64,000 nucleotides of DNA from Streptomyces jeddahensis (lineage in GTDB: Bacteria; Actinomycetota; Actinomycetes; Streptomycetales; Streptomycetaceae), in NCBI RefSeq assembly GCF_001642995.1, contig NZ_LOHS01000062.1, forward strand, positions 1 through 64,000, read 5' to 3'. The position numbers and the translations under genes were made by a program. This document shows positions 1 to 6,691 of this stretch, one piece after another. The notes under the pieces were generated by a model. That model worked only from the letters and a program-made list of their open reading frames with translations, was not told the origin of the DNA and searched no databases. Position 1 is the stretch's first letter, and every line of letters begins with the position of its first letter.

Positions 1-330
1 TCCGCCGTGGTGACCGCTGCCTCCGCGGCCTTGCGGGTGCGGCGCTTCGGTTTGGCCTCCGCCTCCTCGGCGGTTGCCGTGCCGTCCGCCGTGGTGACCG
101 CTGCCTCCGCGGCCTTGCGGGTGCGGCGCTTCGGTTTGGTCTCGTTCGCCTCGGCAGCCGTGGCGCCTTCGGCCGTGGCCACCGTGGCTTCGGCGGCCGC
201 GACGCTCTTGCGGGTGCGGCGCTTCGGCTTGGCCTCCGCCTCCTCGGCGGTTGCCGTGCCGTCCGTCGTGGTCACCGCTGCTTCCGCCGCCTTGCGGGTG
301 CGACGGCGCGACTTCGGCTGGGGCTCGTCC
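1..330 (-). repeat. tandem repeats coding the basic tail of the helicase
   Basis: A unit of 84 bp (28 codons) occurs at 1-84 and again from 85, with diverged copies to about 330. Each encodes Ala/Glu-rich sequence ending in a K-P-K-R-R-T-R-K type basic block. The repeats stay in the helicase reading frame, so they look like a length-variable, RNA-binding style tail. Confidence 0.85.
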
Positions 331-2228
331 GTCGCCTGGGCGGGGATTCCGGCCTCGACCGTCGCAACCGCATCCGCCGCCGGGGCGGCCTCGGACGCCG
401 TCGCGGTCGCCGGTGCCGTGCCCGCGGCCTTGCGGGTGCGGCGGCGCCGCGGCGTCTCGGTGCTCTCAGACGTCGGCGCGACAGTAGCCGCCGTCGCATC
501 CGACGCAGTGGACTCGGCCGGAGCGGTCGTGTCCACAACCGGCGCCGTCTGCTCGTGCAGCGGCGTGACCGGGGAATCCGCCGCGTCGACACCGACCGCG
601 GCAGCCGACGCCTCGGCCTTCACACCACCGCGGGTACGGCGACGACGGCGCGGCGTACGCGCCACACCCGACGTCGGCTCAGACTCGGTCGCGGAAACCG
701 AAGCGGGAGCCGTCAGGGACGGCTCGGCCGCCTCCGCAGCCGTGGTAGTCGCGGCAGCCGTGGCATCGACCGTGCCGGCAGAAGCGCCGTCCACCGCTGC
801 TCCGCCACGCGTACGGCGGCGCCGCCGCGGCGTACGTGCCGGGCGCTCCCGCTCCCGCTCCCGCTCGGGCTCGCGGTCCGCGGACTGTGCGACTCGGCCG
901 CCGCGCCCTCCGCGCCCACGCGCCCCGCGGCCGCCGGTCTCGCCGAGGTCCTCGATCTCCTCGGCCGCCAGCCCGGCGCGGGTGCGCTCGGAGCGGGGGA
1001 GGACACCCTTCGTACCCTCGGGGATCCGCAGCTCCTCGAAGAGGTGCGGCGAGGTCGAGTACGTCTCGGGCGGGTCGTTGAAAGGCAGGTCAAGGGCCTT
1101 GTTGATCAGCTGCCAGCGCGGGATGTCGTCCCAGTCGACCAGCGTGATCGCCGTACCGGAGTTGCCCGCGCGGCCCGTGCGGCCGATGCGGTGCAGGTAC
1201 GTTTTCTCTTCTTCCGGCGACTGGTAGTTGATGACGTGCGTGACGCCCTCGACGTCGATGCCGCGGGCGGCGACGTCGGTGCAGACGAGCACGTCCACCT
1301 TGCCGTTGCGGAAGGCGCGCAGCGCCTGCTCGCGGGCGCCCTGTCCGAGGTCGCCGTGCACGGCGCCGGAGGCGAACCCGCGGCGCTGGAGCTGCTCTGC
1401 GATGTCGGCCGCCGTCCGCTTCGTACGGCAGAAGATCATGGCGAGGCCACGGCCTTCGGCCTGCAGTATGCGCGCGACCATCTCCGGCTTGTCCATGGAG
1501 TGCGCGCGGTACACGTGCTGCGAGATGTTGGCGACCGTCGCGCCCTCGTCGTCCGGCGCGGTGGCGCGGATGTGCGTGGGCTGCGACATGTAGCGGCGGG
1601 CGAGGCCGATGACGGCGCCCGGCATGGTCGCGGAGAAGAGCATCGTCTGGCGGCGGGCCGGCAGCATGTTGATGATCTTCTCGACGTCGGGCAGGAAGCC
1701 CAGGTCGAGCATCTCGTCGGCCTCGTCGAGGACCAGGCACTTGACGTGGCCCAGGTTGAGCTTCTTCTGGCCTGCGAGGTCGAGGAGCCGTCCCGGGGTT
1801 CCGACGACGACGTCGACGCCCTTCTTCAGGGCGTCGACCTGCGGTTCGTAGGCCCGGCCGCCGTAGATCGCGAGGACGCGGACGTTGCGGACCTTGCCCG
1901 CGGTAAGCAGGTCGTTGGTGACCTGCGTGCACAGCTCGCGGGTGGGGACGACGACGAGCGCCTGCGGGGCGTCGGTCAGCTGCTCGGGCTGTGCCCGGCC
2001 GGCCTCGACGTCCGCCGGAACGGTGACGCGCTCGAGGAGGGGGAGACCGAAGCCCAGCGTCTTGCCGGTACCGGTCTTGGCCTGGCCGATGACGTCGGTG
2101 CCGGAGAGCGCGACAGGGAGCGTCATCTCCTGGATGGGGAAGGGGTTGATGATGCCGACGGCCTCGAGGGCTTCGGCGGTCTCGGGAAGGATTCCGAGCT
2201 CTCGGAAAGTCGTACGCTGCGTAGTCAG
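1..2228 (-). CDS. DEAD-box ATP-dependent RNA helicase, 3' end outside window
   Basis: Unwinds RNA duplexes with ATP in the cytoplasm; the family acts in ribosome assembly or RNA turnover. Read on the minus strand, the frame shows a Q motif region (PFPIQ), Walker A AKTGTGKT near residue 48, DEAD in VLDEADEML near residue 166, SAT in LFSATMPG, and HRIGRTGR near residue 345. After about residue 450 comes a long Arg/Gly then Ala/Glu/Lys tail with repeated RRTRK motifs that is still open at base 1, so the stop lies outside. No ATG or GTG precedes the conserved N-terminus in frame; a CTG at 2228-2226, preceded by AGAGG seven bases upstream, reads L-T-T-Q-R-T-T-F and is the best start. Family assignment is certain; the start is inferred. 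Confidence 0.93.
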   Translation of the reverse strand, partial: MTTQRTTFRELGILPETAEALEAVGIINPFPIQEMTLPVALSGTDVIGQAKTGTGKTLGFGLPLLERVTVPADVEAGRAQPEQLTDAPQALVVVPTRELCTQVTNDLLTAGKVRNVRVLAIYGGRAYEPQVDALKKGVDVVVGTPGRLLDLAGQKKLNLGHVKCLVLDEADEMLDLGFLPDVEKIINMLPARRQTMLFSATMPGAVIGLARRYMSQPTHIRATAPDDEGATVANISQHVYRAHSMDKPEMVARILQAEGRGLAMIFCRTKRTAADIAEQLQRRGFASGAVHGDLGQGAREQALRAFRNGKVDVLVCTDVAARGIDVEGVTHVINYQSPEEEKTYLHRIGRTGRAGNSGTAITLVDWDDIPRWQLINKALDLPFNDPPETYSTSPHLFEELRIPEGTKGVLPRSERTRAGLAAEEIEDLGETGGRGARGRGGRGGRVAQSADREPERERERERPARTPRRRRRTRGGAAVDGASAGTVDATAAATTTAAEAAEPSLTAPASVSATESEPTSGVARTPRRRRRTRGGVKAEASAAAVGVDAADSPVTPLHEQTAPVVDTTAPAESTASDATAATVAPTSESTETPRRRRTRKAAGTAPATATASEAAPAADAVATVEAGIPAQATDEPQPKSRRRTRKAAEAAVTTTDGTATAEEAEAKPKRRTRKSVAAAEATVATAEGATAAEANETKPKRRTRKAAEAAVTTADGTATAEEAEAKPKRRTRKAAEAAVTTA

Positions 2229-2379
2229 GGTGTTGCCTCTTCTGTGTGGTGCGGTGCGAGGCGAACGCGGGGGTCGTGACCGTGCCGTCTGACGCCGGCC
2301 GCCTTTGTGTCGCGGGGCGGACGGCGCGGGACCACTGCCGACGCTCTAGCGCTCGAACCGCTGAGGGCCCCTCCATGGG

Positions 2380-2407
2380 AAGCCGTACGCACTCTGGCGT
2401 ACGGCTT
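2380..2407. promoter_or_regulatory. perfect 11-bp inverted repeat upstream of the helicase
   Basis: AAGCCGTACGC at 2380-2390 and GCGTACGGCTT at 2397-2407 are separated by six bases. CCCTCC and GGAGGG outside them can extend the stem across a small bulge. It lies about 150 bp upstream of the helicase start, so it may fold in the mRNA leader or be an operator. Confidence 0.5.
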
Positions 2408-2613
2408 GGAGGGCTGTCGGGTCGGAGCCGATCGGGCCACCGACCGGGCATCCTCATGCGTGCAGCCCGTCTGTTTACCGTCAAGATGCGGCGATGAACT
2501 CGACGAGCGCATTACCACCATACCCCGGAACGGCGCACACTCGATGGCCGAATTCGTCACGTAGTCGTCATCACAGTGATTGACCAGGGACTTCCGCGCG
2601 ACGGAAGGCGGAC

Positions 2614-2619
2614 TATTGT
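2614..2619 (+). promoter_or_regulatory. candidate -10 box, leaderless start
   Basis: TATTGT ends seven bases before ATG 2627 and there is no Shine-Dalgarno sequence, the pattern of actinobacterial leaderless mRNAs. The -35 is not clear. Confidence 0.4.
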
Positions 2620-2626
2620 GCGCTGC

Positions 2627-3376
2627 ATGACCACGCCTGACAACGCCTCTGACAAAGCCGCCGACGCAGCCGCCGAGCCGACCGGAATCGCAGCCCAGGA
2701 CTGGGCCCAGGCCTCCGCCGACCCCCAGTACCGCGCCGCGGTCGTCGACCTGCTCGGCGCCCTCGCGTACGGCGAGCTGGCGGCCTTCGAGCGGCTCGCG
2801 GAGGACGCGAAGCTGGCGCCGACGCTCGCCGACAAGGCGGAGCTGGCGAAGATGGCATCGGCCGAGTTCCACCACTTCGAGCAGCTCAGGGACCGGCTCG
2901 CGTCCATCGGCGAGGAGCCGACCGGGGCGATGGAGCCGTTCGTGGCCGCGTACGAGGGCTTCCACAAGCAGACGGCGCCGTCGGACTGGCTGGAGGGCCT
3001 GGTCAAGGCCTATGTCGGCGACTCGATCGCGAGCGACTTCTACCGCGAGGTGGCCGCGCGTCTGGACTCTGACACGCGTGCCCTGGTGCTGGGCGTCCTC
3101 GACGACACCGGGCATGCGACCTTCGCCGTGGAGAAGGTGCGCGCCGCCATCGAGGCCGACCCGCGCGTGGGCGGGCGGCTCGCGCTGTGGGCGCGGCGGC
3201 TGATGGGCGAGGCCCTCTCGCAGTCCCAGCGGGTGGTCGCGGAGCGCGACGCGCTGTCGACGATGCTGGTGGGCGGCGTCGCGGACGGGTTCGACCTCGC
3301 GGAGGTCGGGCGGATGTTCTCGCGTATCACCGAGGCGCACACGAAGCGGATGGCTGCGCTGGGGCTGGCGGCGTAG
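2627..3376 (+). CDS. MiaE-like ferritin-fold protein
   Basis: A 249-residue protein of the ferritin-like family annotated as tRNA-(ms2io6A)-hydroxylase-like (MiaE_2), a four-helix bundle that can hold a di-iron centre. Visible candidate metal-ligand segments are AYGELAAFERL, SAEFHHFEQL with a Glu-x-x-His pattern, and DDTGHATFAVEKV. The first 20 residues are Ala/Asp-rich and probably disordered. The start at ATG 2627 was chosen because the upstream extension is unlike the family and a TATTGT box lies seven bases before it. It is divergent from the helicase and convergent with a small membrane-protein gene. Substrate and tRNA role are not shown by sequence; in actinobacteria the function is unproven. 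Confidence 0.85.
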   Translation: MTTPDNASDKAADAAAEPTGIAAQDWAQASADPQYRAAVVDLLGALAYGELAAFERLAEDAKLAPTLADKAELAKMASAEFHHFEQLRDRLASIGEEPTGAMEPFVAAYEGFHKQTAPSDWLEGLVKAYVGDSIASDFYREVAARLDSDTRALVLGVLDDTGHATFAVEKVRAAIEADPRVGGRLALWARRLMGEALSQSQRVVAERDALSTMLVGGVADGFDLAEVGRMFSRITEAHTKRMAALGLAA

Positions 3377-3389
3377 TCGGTTTCCGGCG

Positions 3390-3424
3390 CCTAGGGACCG
3401 GTCGCTACCGCGCCGGTCCCTAGG
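3390..3424. terminator. 12-bp inverted repeat between convergent genes
   Basis: CCTAGGGACCGG at 3390-3401 pairs with CCGGTCCCTAGG at 3413-3424 around an 11-base loop, 14 bp after the stop of the MiaE-like gene. It is probably a hairpin terminator. Confidence 0.65.
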
Positions 3425-3488
3425 CCCTGTCGTCAAACTCCCGTCGTCCGCCCGAAGGGCGGGCCCCGGGAGTTTGACGACAGGGCCT
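3422..3488. repeat. 22-bp palindromic element with internal hairpin
   Basis: A 22-bp arm at 3422-3443 (core CTGTCGTCAAACTCCCG) is perfectly inverted at 3467-3488. The loop itself contains CGCCC-GAA-GGGCG at 3450-3462. The overlap with the preceding hairpin gives alternative structures. My recollection is that very similar TCGTCAAACTCCCG palindromes recur between genes in Streptomyces genomes, so this may be a dispersed element that also acts as a bidirectional terminator. Confidence 0.7.
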
Positions 3489-3750
3489 AGGCCGTGGCTG
3501 ATCGGCGCAGTCCCGACGGGCGGATCAACAGGGAGAGCAGGGCCCCCGCGACGGCCAGTGCGCCGAGGAGCGTGAGCGGCGTGTGGCCCGGGCCCAGGGC
3601 GCTGTGCGTGACGAACGCACCGAACAGCGCGGCCACGACACCCGTCGGCAGGACGAGAGTGCGGGCGGGGAGGCGGTGCGGCAGGAGCCGTGTCGCCGCC
3701 CAGGCGAGTGCAAGACCGATGACTGCGGAGCCGAGCGCTTCCAACACCAT
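3487..3750 (-). CDS. small membrane protein, function unknown
   Basis: An 87-residue hydrophobic protein. It shows three probable membrane segments: residues about 5-22 (ALGSAVIGLALAWAATRLL), 31-50 and 59-77, with short basic ends (C-terminal RRSATA). The ATG at 3750 follows a good GGAGGGAA ribosome site, whereas the longer upstream frame is Arg/Cys-rich and not gene-like. It is convergent with the MiaE-like gene and shares the palindrome at its 3' end. No family or function is recognised; it resembles small conserved Streptomyces integral membrane proteins. Confidence 0.7.
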   Translation of the reverse strand: MVLEALGSAVIGLALAWAATRLLPHRLPARTLVLPTGVVAALFGAFVTHSALGPGHTPLTLLGALAVAGALLSLLIRPSGLRRSATA

Positions 3751-3965
3751 CTGTGGTTCCCTCCCGCGCAGCCATGTCGTGTCGGTCGTAGCCCGTCCTA
3801 CCCGGGGCGTCCGGAACGCAATCCTCCGCTGAGATGAACATATGGCGCAACCGTGAAGGCGTCGTCGCATATCCGCCGCGCACGCGGCTGCACCCACGGG
3901 TGAATCCGTACTCCGTCCGCAGTGTGCGCACCACGAGTCTGCAGCGCACATGACCGAGCGGCCCT

Positions 3966-4007
3966 CAGTGCAGGCGACACAGGGGTCAGTGCACGCAACA
4001 CAGGGGT
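3966..4007. repeat. 21-bp direct repeat, two copies
   Basis: Copies at 3966-3986 and 3987-4007 share CAGTGCA and ACACAGGGGT and differ at two positions. The second copy runs into the left arm of the terminator. Confidence 0.75.
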
Positions 4008-4042
4008 GCGGCCCGGCAGTTGACTGCCGGGCCGCACCCCTG
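4001..4042 (-). terminator. 20-bp perfect hairpin after DUF3107 gene
   Basis: CAGGGGTGCGGCCCGGCAGT at 4001-4020 is perfectly complementary to 4023-4042 with a two-base centre. It sits 29 bp downstream of the DUF3107 stop on the minus strand. No T-run is needed in this GC-rich group. Confidence 0.8.
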
Positions 4043-4070
4043 AACTGGTCGCGTTCGCGCCTGTTCGCGC

Positions 4071-4298
4071 CTAGAGGGCGCTGAAGCCGACCCTGCGGGC
4101 GGTCGGCTCGCCGATCTCCACGTACGCGAGGCGGTCGGCCGGCACCAGGACCTTGCGGCCGTGGTCGTCCACGAGGGTCAGCAGCTGGGACTTCCCGGAC
4201 AGCGCCTCGGACACCGCCTTCTCGACCTCCTCGGCGGTCTGACCGCTCTCCAGAACGATCTCGCGGGGCGCGTACTGCACGCCGATCTTGACCTCCAC
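4071..4298 (-). CDS. DUF3107 family protein (TB9.4-like)
   Basis: A 75-residue cytosolic protein beginning V-E-V-K-I-G-V-Q-Y-A-P-R-E and ending G-F-S-A-L, matching the full length of actinobacterial DUF3107 proteins such as mycobacterial TB9.4 (Rv3208A, from memory). The GTG at 4298 is preceded by GGAGGGA, and the upstream in-frame extension is not conserved-looking. It lies in the same direction as, and downstream of, the TetR gene; the Mycobacterium order TetR-DUF3107 is the same. Biochemical function is unknown. A terminator follows. A possible -10 TAATGT lies about 60 bp upstream. Confidence 0.88.
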   Translation of the reverse strand: MEVKIGVQYAPREIVLESGQTAEEVEKAVSEALSGKSQLLTLVDDHGRKVLVPADRLAYVEIGEPTARRVGFSAL

Positions 4299-4475
4299 GG
4301 CTATGTCCCTCCGACGGTCAGTGATGTGCGCGGCCGTCCGCGCCGTACCAGCACACATTAGCCCGGTGAGGGGAAGGTCAGCCGCCGGGCGTGCACGCCG
4401 GTAGCGAACAGCGGACGGGAACAAAAGCGCGGGCCGGTCGGCGGCGCCGTCAGGAGCGGTCGGCGGGCGGTGCCG

Positions 4476-5117
4476 TCAGTGGTGCTCGCTGCCGTGCAGC
4501 GGGAAACCCGCGATGCCGCGCCACGCCAGCGAGGTCAGCAGCTGCACCGCCTGGTCGCGCGACACGCTGCGGTCGCTGTGCAGCCAGTACCGCGCGACGA
4601 CCTGCGCCAGGCCACCGAGGCCGGACGCCAGGAGCATGGACTCTCCCCTGGACAAGCCGGTGTCCTCCGCGATGACGTCGGAGATCGCCTCCGCGCACTG
4701 CAGCGTGACCCTGTCCACGCGCTCGCGTACCGCGGCCTCGTTCGTCAGATCGGACTCGAAGACGAGCCGGAACGCGCCGCCCTCGTCCTCGACGTAGGCG
4801 AAATAGGCGTCCATCGTGGCCGCAACGCGCTGCTTGTTGTCGGTCGTCGACGCGAGCGCGGTGCGCACCGACTCCAGCAGGGACTCGCAGTGCTGGTCCA
4901 GCAGCGCCAGATACAGGTCCAGCTTGCCGGGGAAGTGCTGGTAGAGGACGGGCTTGCTGACGCCCGCGCGCTCGGCGATGTCGTCCATCGCCGCCGCGTG
5001 GTAGCCCTGCGCGACGAAGACCTCCTGTGCCGCGCCCAGCAGCTGGTTCCGTCGGGCACGGCGCGGCAGGCGCGTACCCCGCGGGCGTGCCGCCTCTGTC
5101 TGCTCGATGGCTGTCAC
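4476..5117 (-). CDS. TetR family transcriptional regulator
   Basis: A 213-residue repressor-type regulator. The N-terminal helix-turn-helix reads MDDIAERAGVSKPVLYQHF at residues about 43-61, a classic TetR DNA-binding motif. The rest is an all-helical ligand and dimerisation domain with the WxGIAGFP-type end seen in the Streptomyces orthologue. Start GTG 5117 has GGGAGG upstream; the longer frame is not supported. The neighbours DUF3107 and DUF3152 are conserved around this regulator in Mycobacterium too (Rv3208 region), suggesting a housekeeping rather than drug-pump role. Its ligand and operator are unknown, and autoregulation is only presumed. Confidence 0.9.
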   Translation of the reverse strand: MTAIEQTEAARPRGTRLPRRARRNQLLGAAQEVFVAQGYHAAAMDDIAERAGVSKPVLYQHFPGKLDLYLALLDQHCESLLESVRTALASTTDNKQRVAATMDAYFAYVEDEGGAFRLVFESDLTNEAAVRERVDRVTLQCAEAISDVIAEDTGLSRGESMLLASGLGGLAQVVARYWLHSDRSVSRDQAVQLLTSLAWRGIAGFPLHGSEHH

Positions 5118-5338
5118 GCCGCCTCCCAAGATCGTCCAAGTGCGGTGTGCGCCGCGCCCGCCATCGTACTTTTCGGTAACCCTGGTGTGCGCGGTGCGCG
5201 TGCAGAATTTCACGGACCGGACAGGGTCGGAACGGAACATAAACGGCCGGACGGGGGCAAGATCCCCAGAGGACCGGACGCCGGGGGTCTGTCAGCGGCT
5301 GTCCGACGGCCGTACCGGTACCGGTCCATGGGCACCGG

Positions 5339-5560
5339 TCATCGGTAGTCGTCCTCGTCGAGGGCGACCACGCGTGCCTGTTCCACCCGGTCCGCCTCGT
5401 TGGCCTGGGCCGGGTCCGAGCCCTGCAGTGAGTCGTCGCGTTCCGGCGCGAGATCCGCGTGCTGCTCGGCGGCGTCCGCCTCCGGAGCCTCGACGTCGAT
5501 CTCGGGCACGGGTTCCGCGGCGTCCTCGAACGTCTCGGGGTCGGTGGGGTCGACGGTCAT
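5339..5560 (-). CDS. small acidic hypothetical protein
   Basis: A 73-residue, strongly acidic protein (MTVDPTDPETFEDAAEP at the start, DEDDYR at the end) with no hydrophobic segment, probably disordered. ATG 5560 follows AAGAGGAC. It is divergent from the alpha/beta hydrolase gene at 5703, and 220 bp of non-coding DNA separate it from the TetR gene. Codon third positions are almost all G or C, supporting a real gene. I do not recognise a family and infer no function. Confidence 0.65.
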   Translation of the reverse strand: MTVDPTDPETFEDAAEPVPEIDVEAPEADAAEQHADLAPERDDSLQGSDPAQANEADRVEQARVVALDEDDYR

Positions 5561-5690
5561 GTGTCCTCTTCCCGAGCGGTGCGAGCGCGCTCGTTGTCCG
5601 AGTGCTCTCCCTAAGAGCGTAGGAAACACCCGATCTCAGCGCTACGCGATCTGTGACGGCGAACACACAAACAGGTGCGTGATCGTCTCG

Positions 5691-5696
5691 TAACAT
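5691..5696 (+). promoter_or_regulatory. candidate -10 box, leaderless start of hydrolase
   Basis: TAACAT ends six bases before ATG 5703 with no ribosome-binding site between them, consistent with a leaderless transcript. The -35 is weak. Confidence 0.4.
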
Positions 5697-5702
5697 TGCC
5701 GC

Positions 5703-6683
5703 ATGTCTTCGACCGAGCTGCCGCCTGCCCTCGCCGCCACTGTCACACCGAGAGTGGGCGCTGTCAGGGTCGCGGCCGGCGAGCGGCTCCGCTCGGTGGC
5801 TCTCTCGGGGCTCACGCTGAACGTACGCTCGCGGCCGCCGGCCCGCGAGGGACTGCCGCCGGCGCTGTACGTCCACGGACTGGGCGGCTCCTCGCAGAAC
5901 TGGTCCGACCTGATGCCGCTCCTCGAGGACGTCGTGGACAGCGAAGCCGTCGACCTGCCCGGCTTCGGGGACTCCCCGCCGCCGGACGACGGCGACTACT
6001 CGGTCACCGGGCACGCCCGCGCCGTCATCCGCTACCTCGACGCGCAGGCGCGCGGGCCCGTCCATCTCTTCGGGAACTCGCTGGGCGGCGCCGTCGCCAC
6101 GCGCGTCGCCGCCGTCCGTCCCGACCTGGTGCGGACGCTGACGCTGATCTCGCCCGCCCTGCCGGAGCTCCGGGTGCAGCGCGGCGCGGTGCCGACGGCC
6201 CTGCTCGCGCTGCCCGGGATCAGCCTGTTGTTCACCCGGATGACGCGGGACTGGACGGCGGAGCAGCGGGTCCGCGGCGTCATGGAGCTCTGTTACGGCG
6301 ACCCCGGGCAGGTCTCGGAGGAGGGGTTCCGGGCGGCGGTGGAGGAGATGGAGCGCCGACTCCAGCTCCCCTACTTCTGGGACGCCATGGCGCGTTCGGC
6401 GCGCGGCATCGTCAACGCCTACACGCTGGGCGGCCAGCACGGGCTGTGGCGCCAGGCCGAGCGTGTGCTCGCGCCGACCCAGCTCATCTACGGCGGGCGC
6501 GACCAGCTGGTCGCGTACCGCATGGCGCAGCGGGCGGCGCGGGCCTTCCGCGACTCCCGGCTGCTGACCCTCCCGGACGCCGGGCACGTCGCGATGATGG
6601 AGTACCCCGAGGCGGTCGCGAAGGCCTTCCGGGAACTGCTCGCGGAAACGGACGGGCGGGCCAACGTGAGCGCGGGGAGCTGA
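5703..6683 (+). CDS. alpha/beta hydrolase
   Basis: A 326-residue alpha/beta-hydrolase-fold enzyme, an esterase or lipase-like serine hydrolase. The oxyanion motif HGLGGS is at residues 58-63, the nucleophile elbow GNSLGG places Ser126, Asp267 sits in YGGRDQLV, and His295 in DAGHVAMME, so the catalytic triad is complete. No signal peptide or membrane helix is obvious, so it is likely cytosolic. The stop is eight bases before the GTG of the DUF3152 protein, so the two are likely cotranscribed. In Mycobacterium the region contains lipV (Rv3203), a possible counterpart, but substrate specificity cannot be read from sequence. Confidence 0.88.
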   Translation: MSSTELPPALAATVTPRVGAVRVAAGERLRSVALSGLTLNVRSRPPAREGLPPALYVHGLGGSSQNWSDLMPLLEDVVDSEAVDLPGFGDSPPPDDGDYSVTGHARAVIRYLDAQARGPVHLFGNSLGGAVATRVAAVRPDLVRTLTLISPALPELRVQRGAVPTALLALPGISLLFTRMTRDWTAEQRVRGVMELCYGDPGQVSEEGFRAAVEEMERRLQLPYFWDAMARSARGIVNAYTLGGQHGLWRQAERVLAPTQLIYGGRDQLVAYRMAQRAARAFRDSRLLTLPDAGHVAMMEYPEAVAKAFRELLAETDGRANVSAGS

Positions 6684-6691
6684 GACGGCGC

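Larger units (their letters stand above)
2229..2626. other. intergenic region, divergent promoters of helicase and MiaE-like gene
   Basis: About 400 bp without a convincing gene. It contains a perfect 11-bp inverted repeat (2380-2407) in the probable helicase leader and a candidate leaderless promoter at its right end. I see no other coding sequence with Streptomyces codon usage. Confidence 0.6.
3751..4070. other. intergenic region with 21-bp direct repeat and terminator
   Basis: This 320-bp stretch has no credible gene. It holds a 21-bp tandem duplication (3966-4007) and the strong hairpin at 4001-4042. The left part should carry the promoter of the small membrane protein, but I cannot pick boxes confidently. 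Confidence 0.6.

Noticed and set aside
555..2279. 574-codon plus-strand frame opposite the DEAD-box helicase
   Set aside because: The minus strand carries the full helicase motif set; the plus frame is its antisense image.
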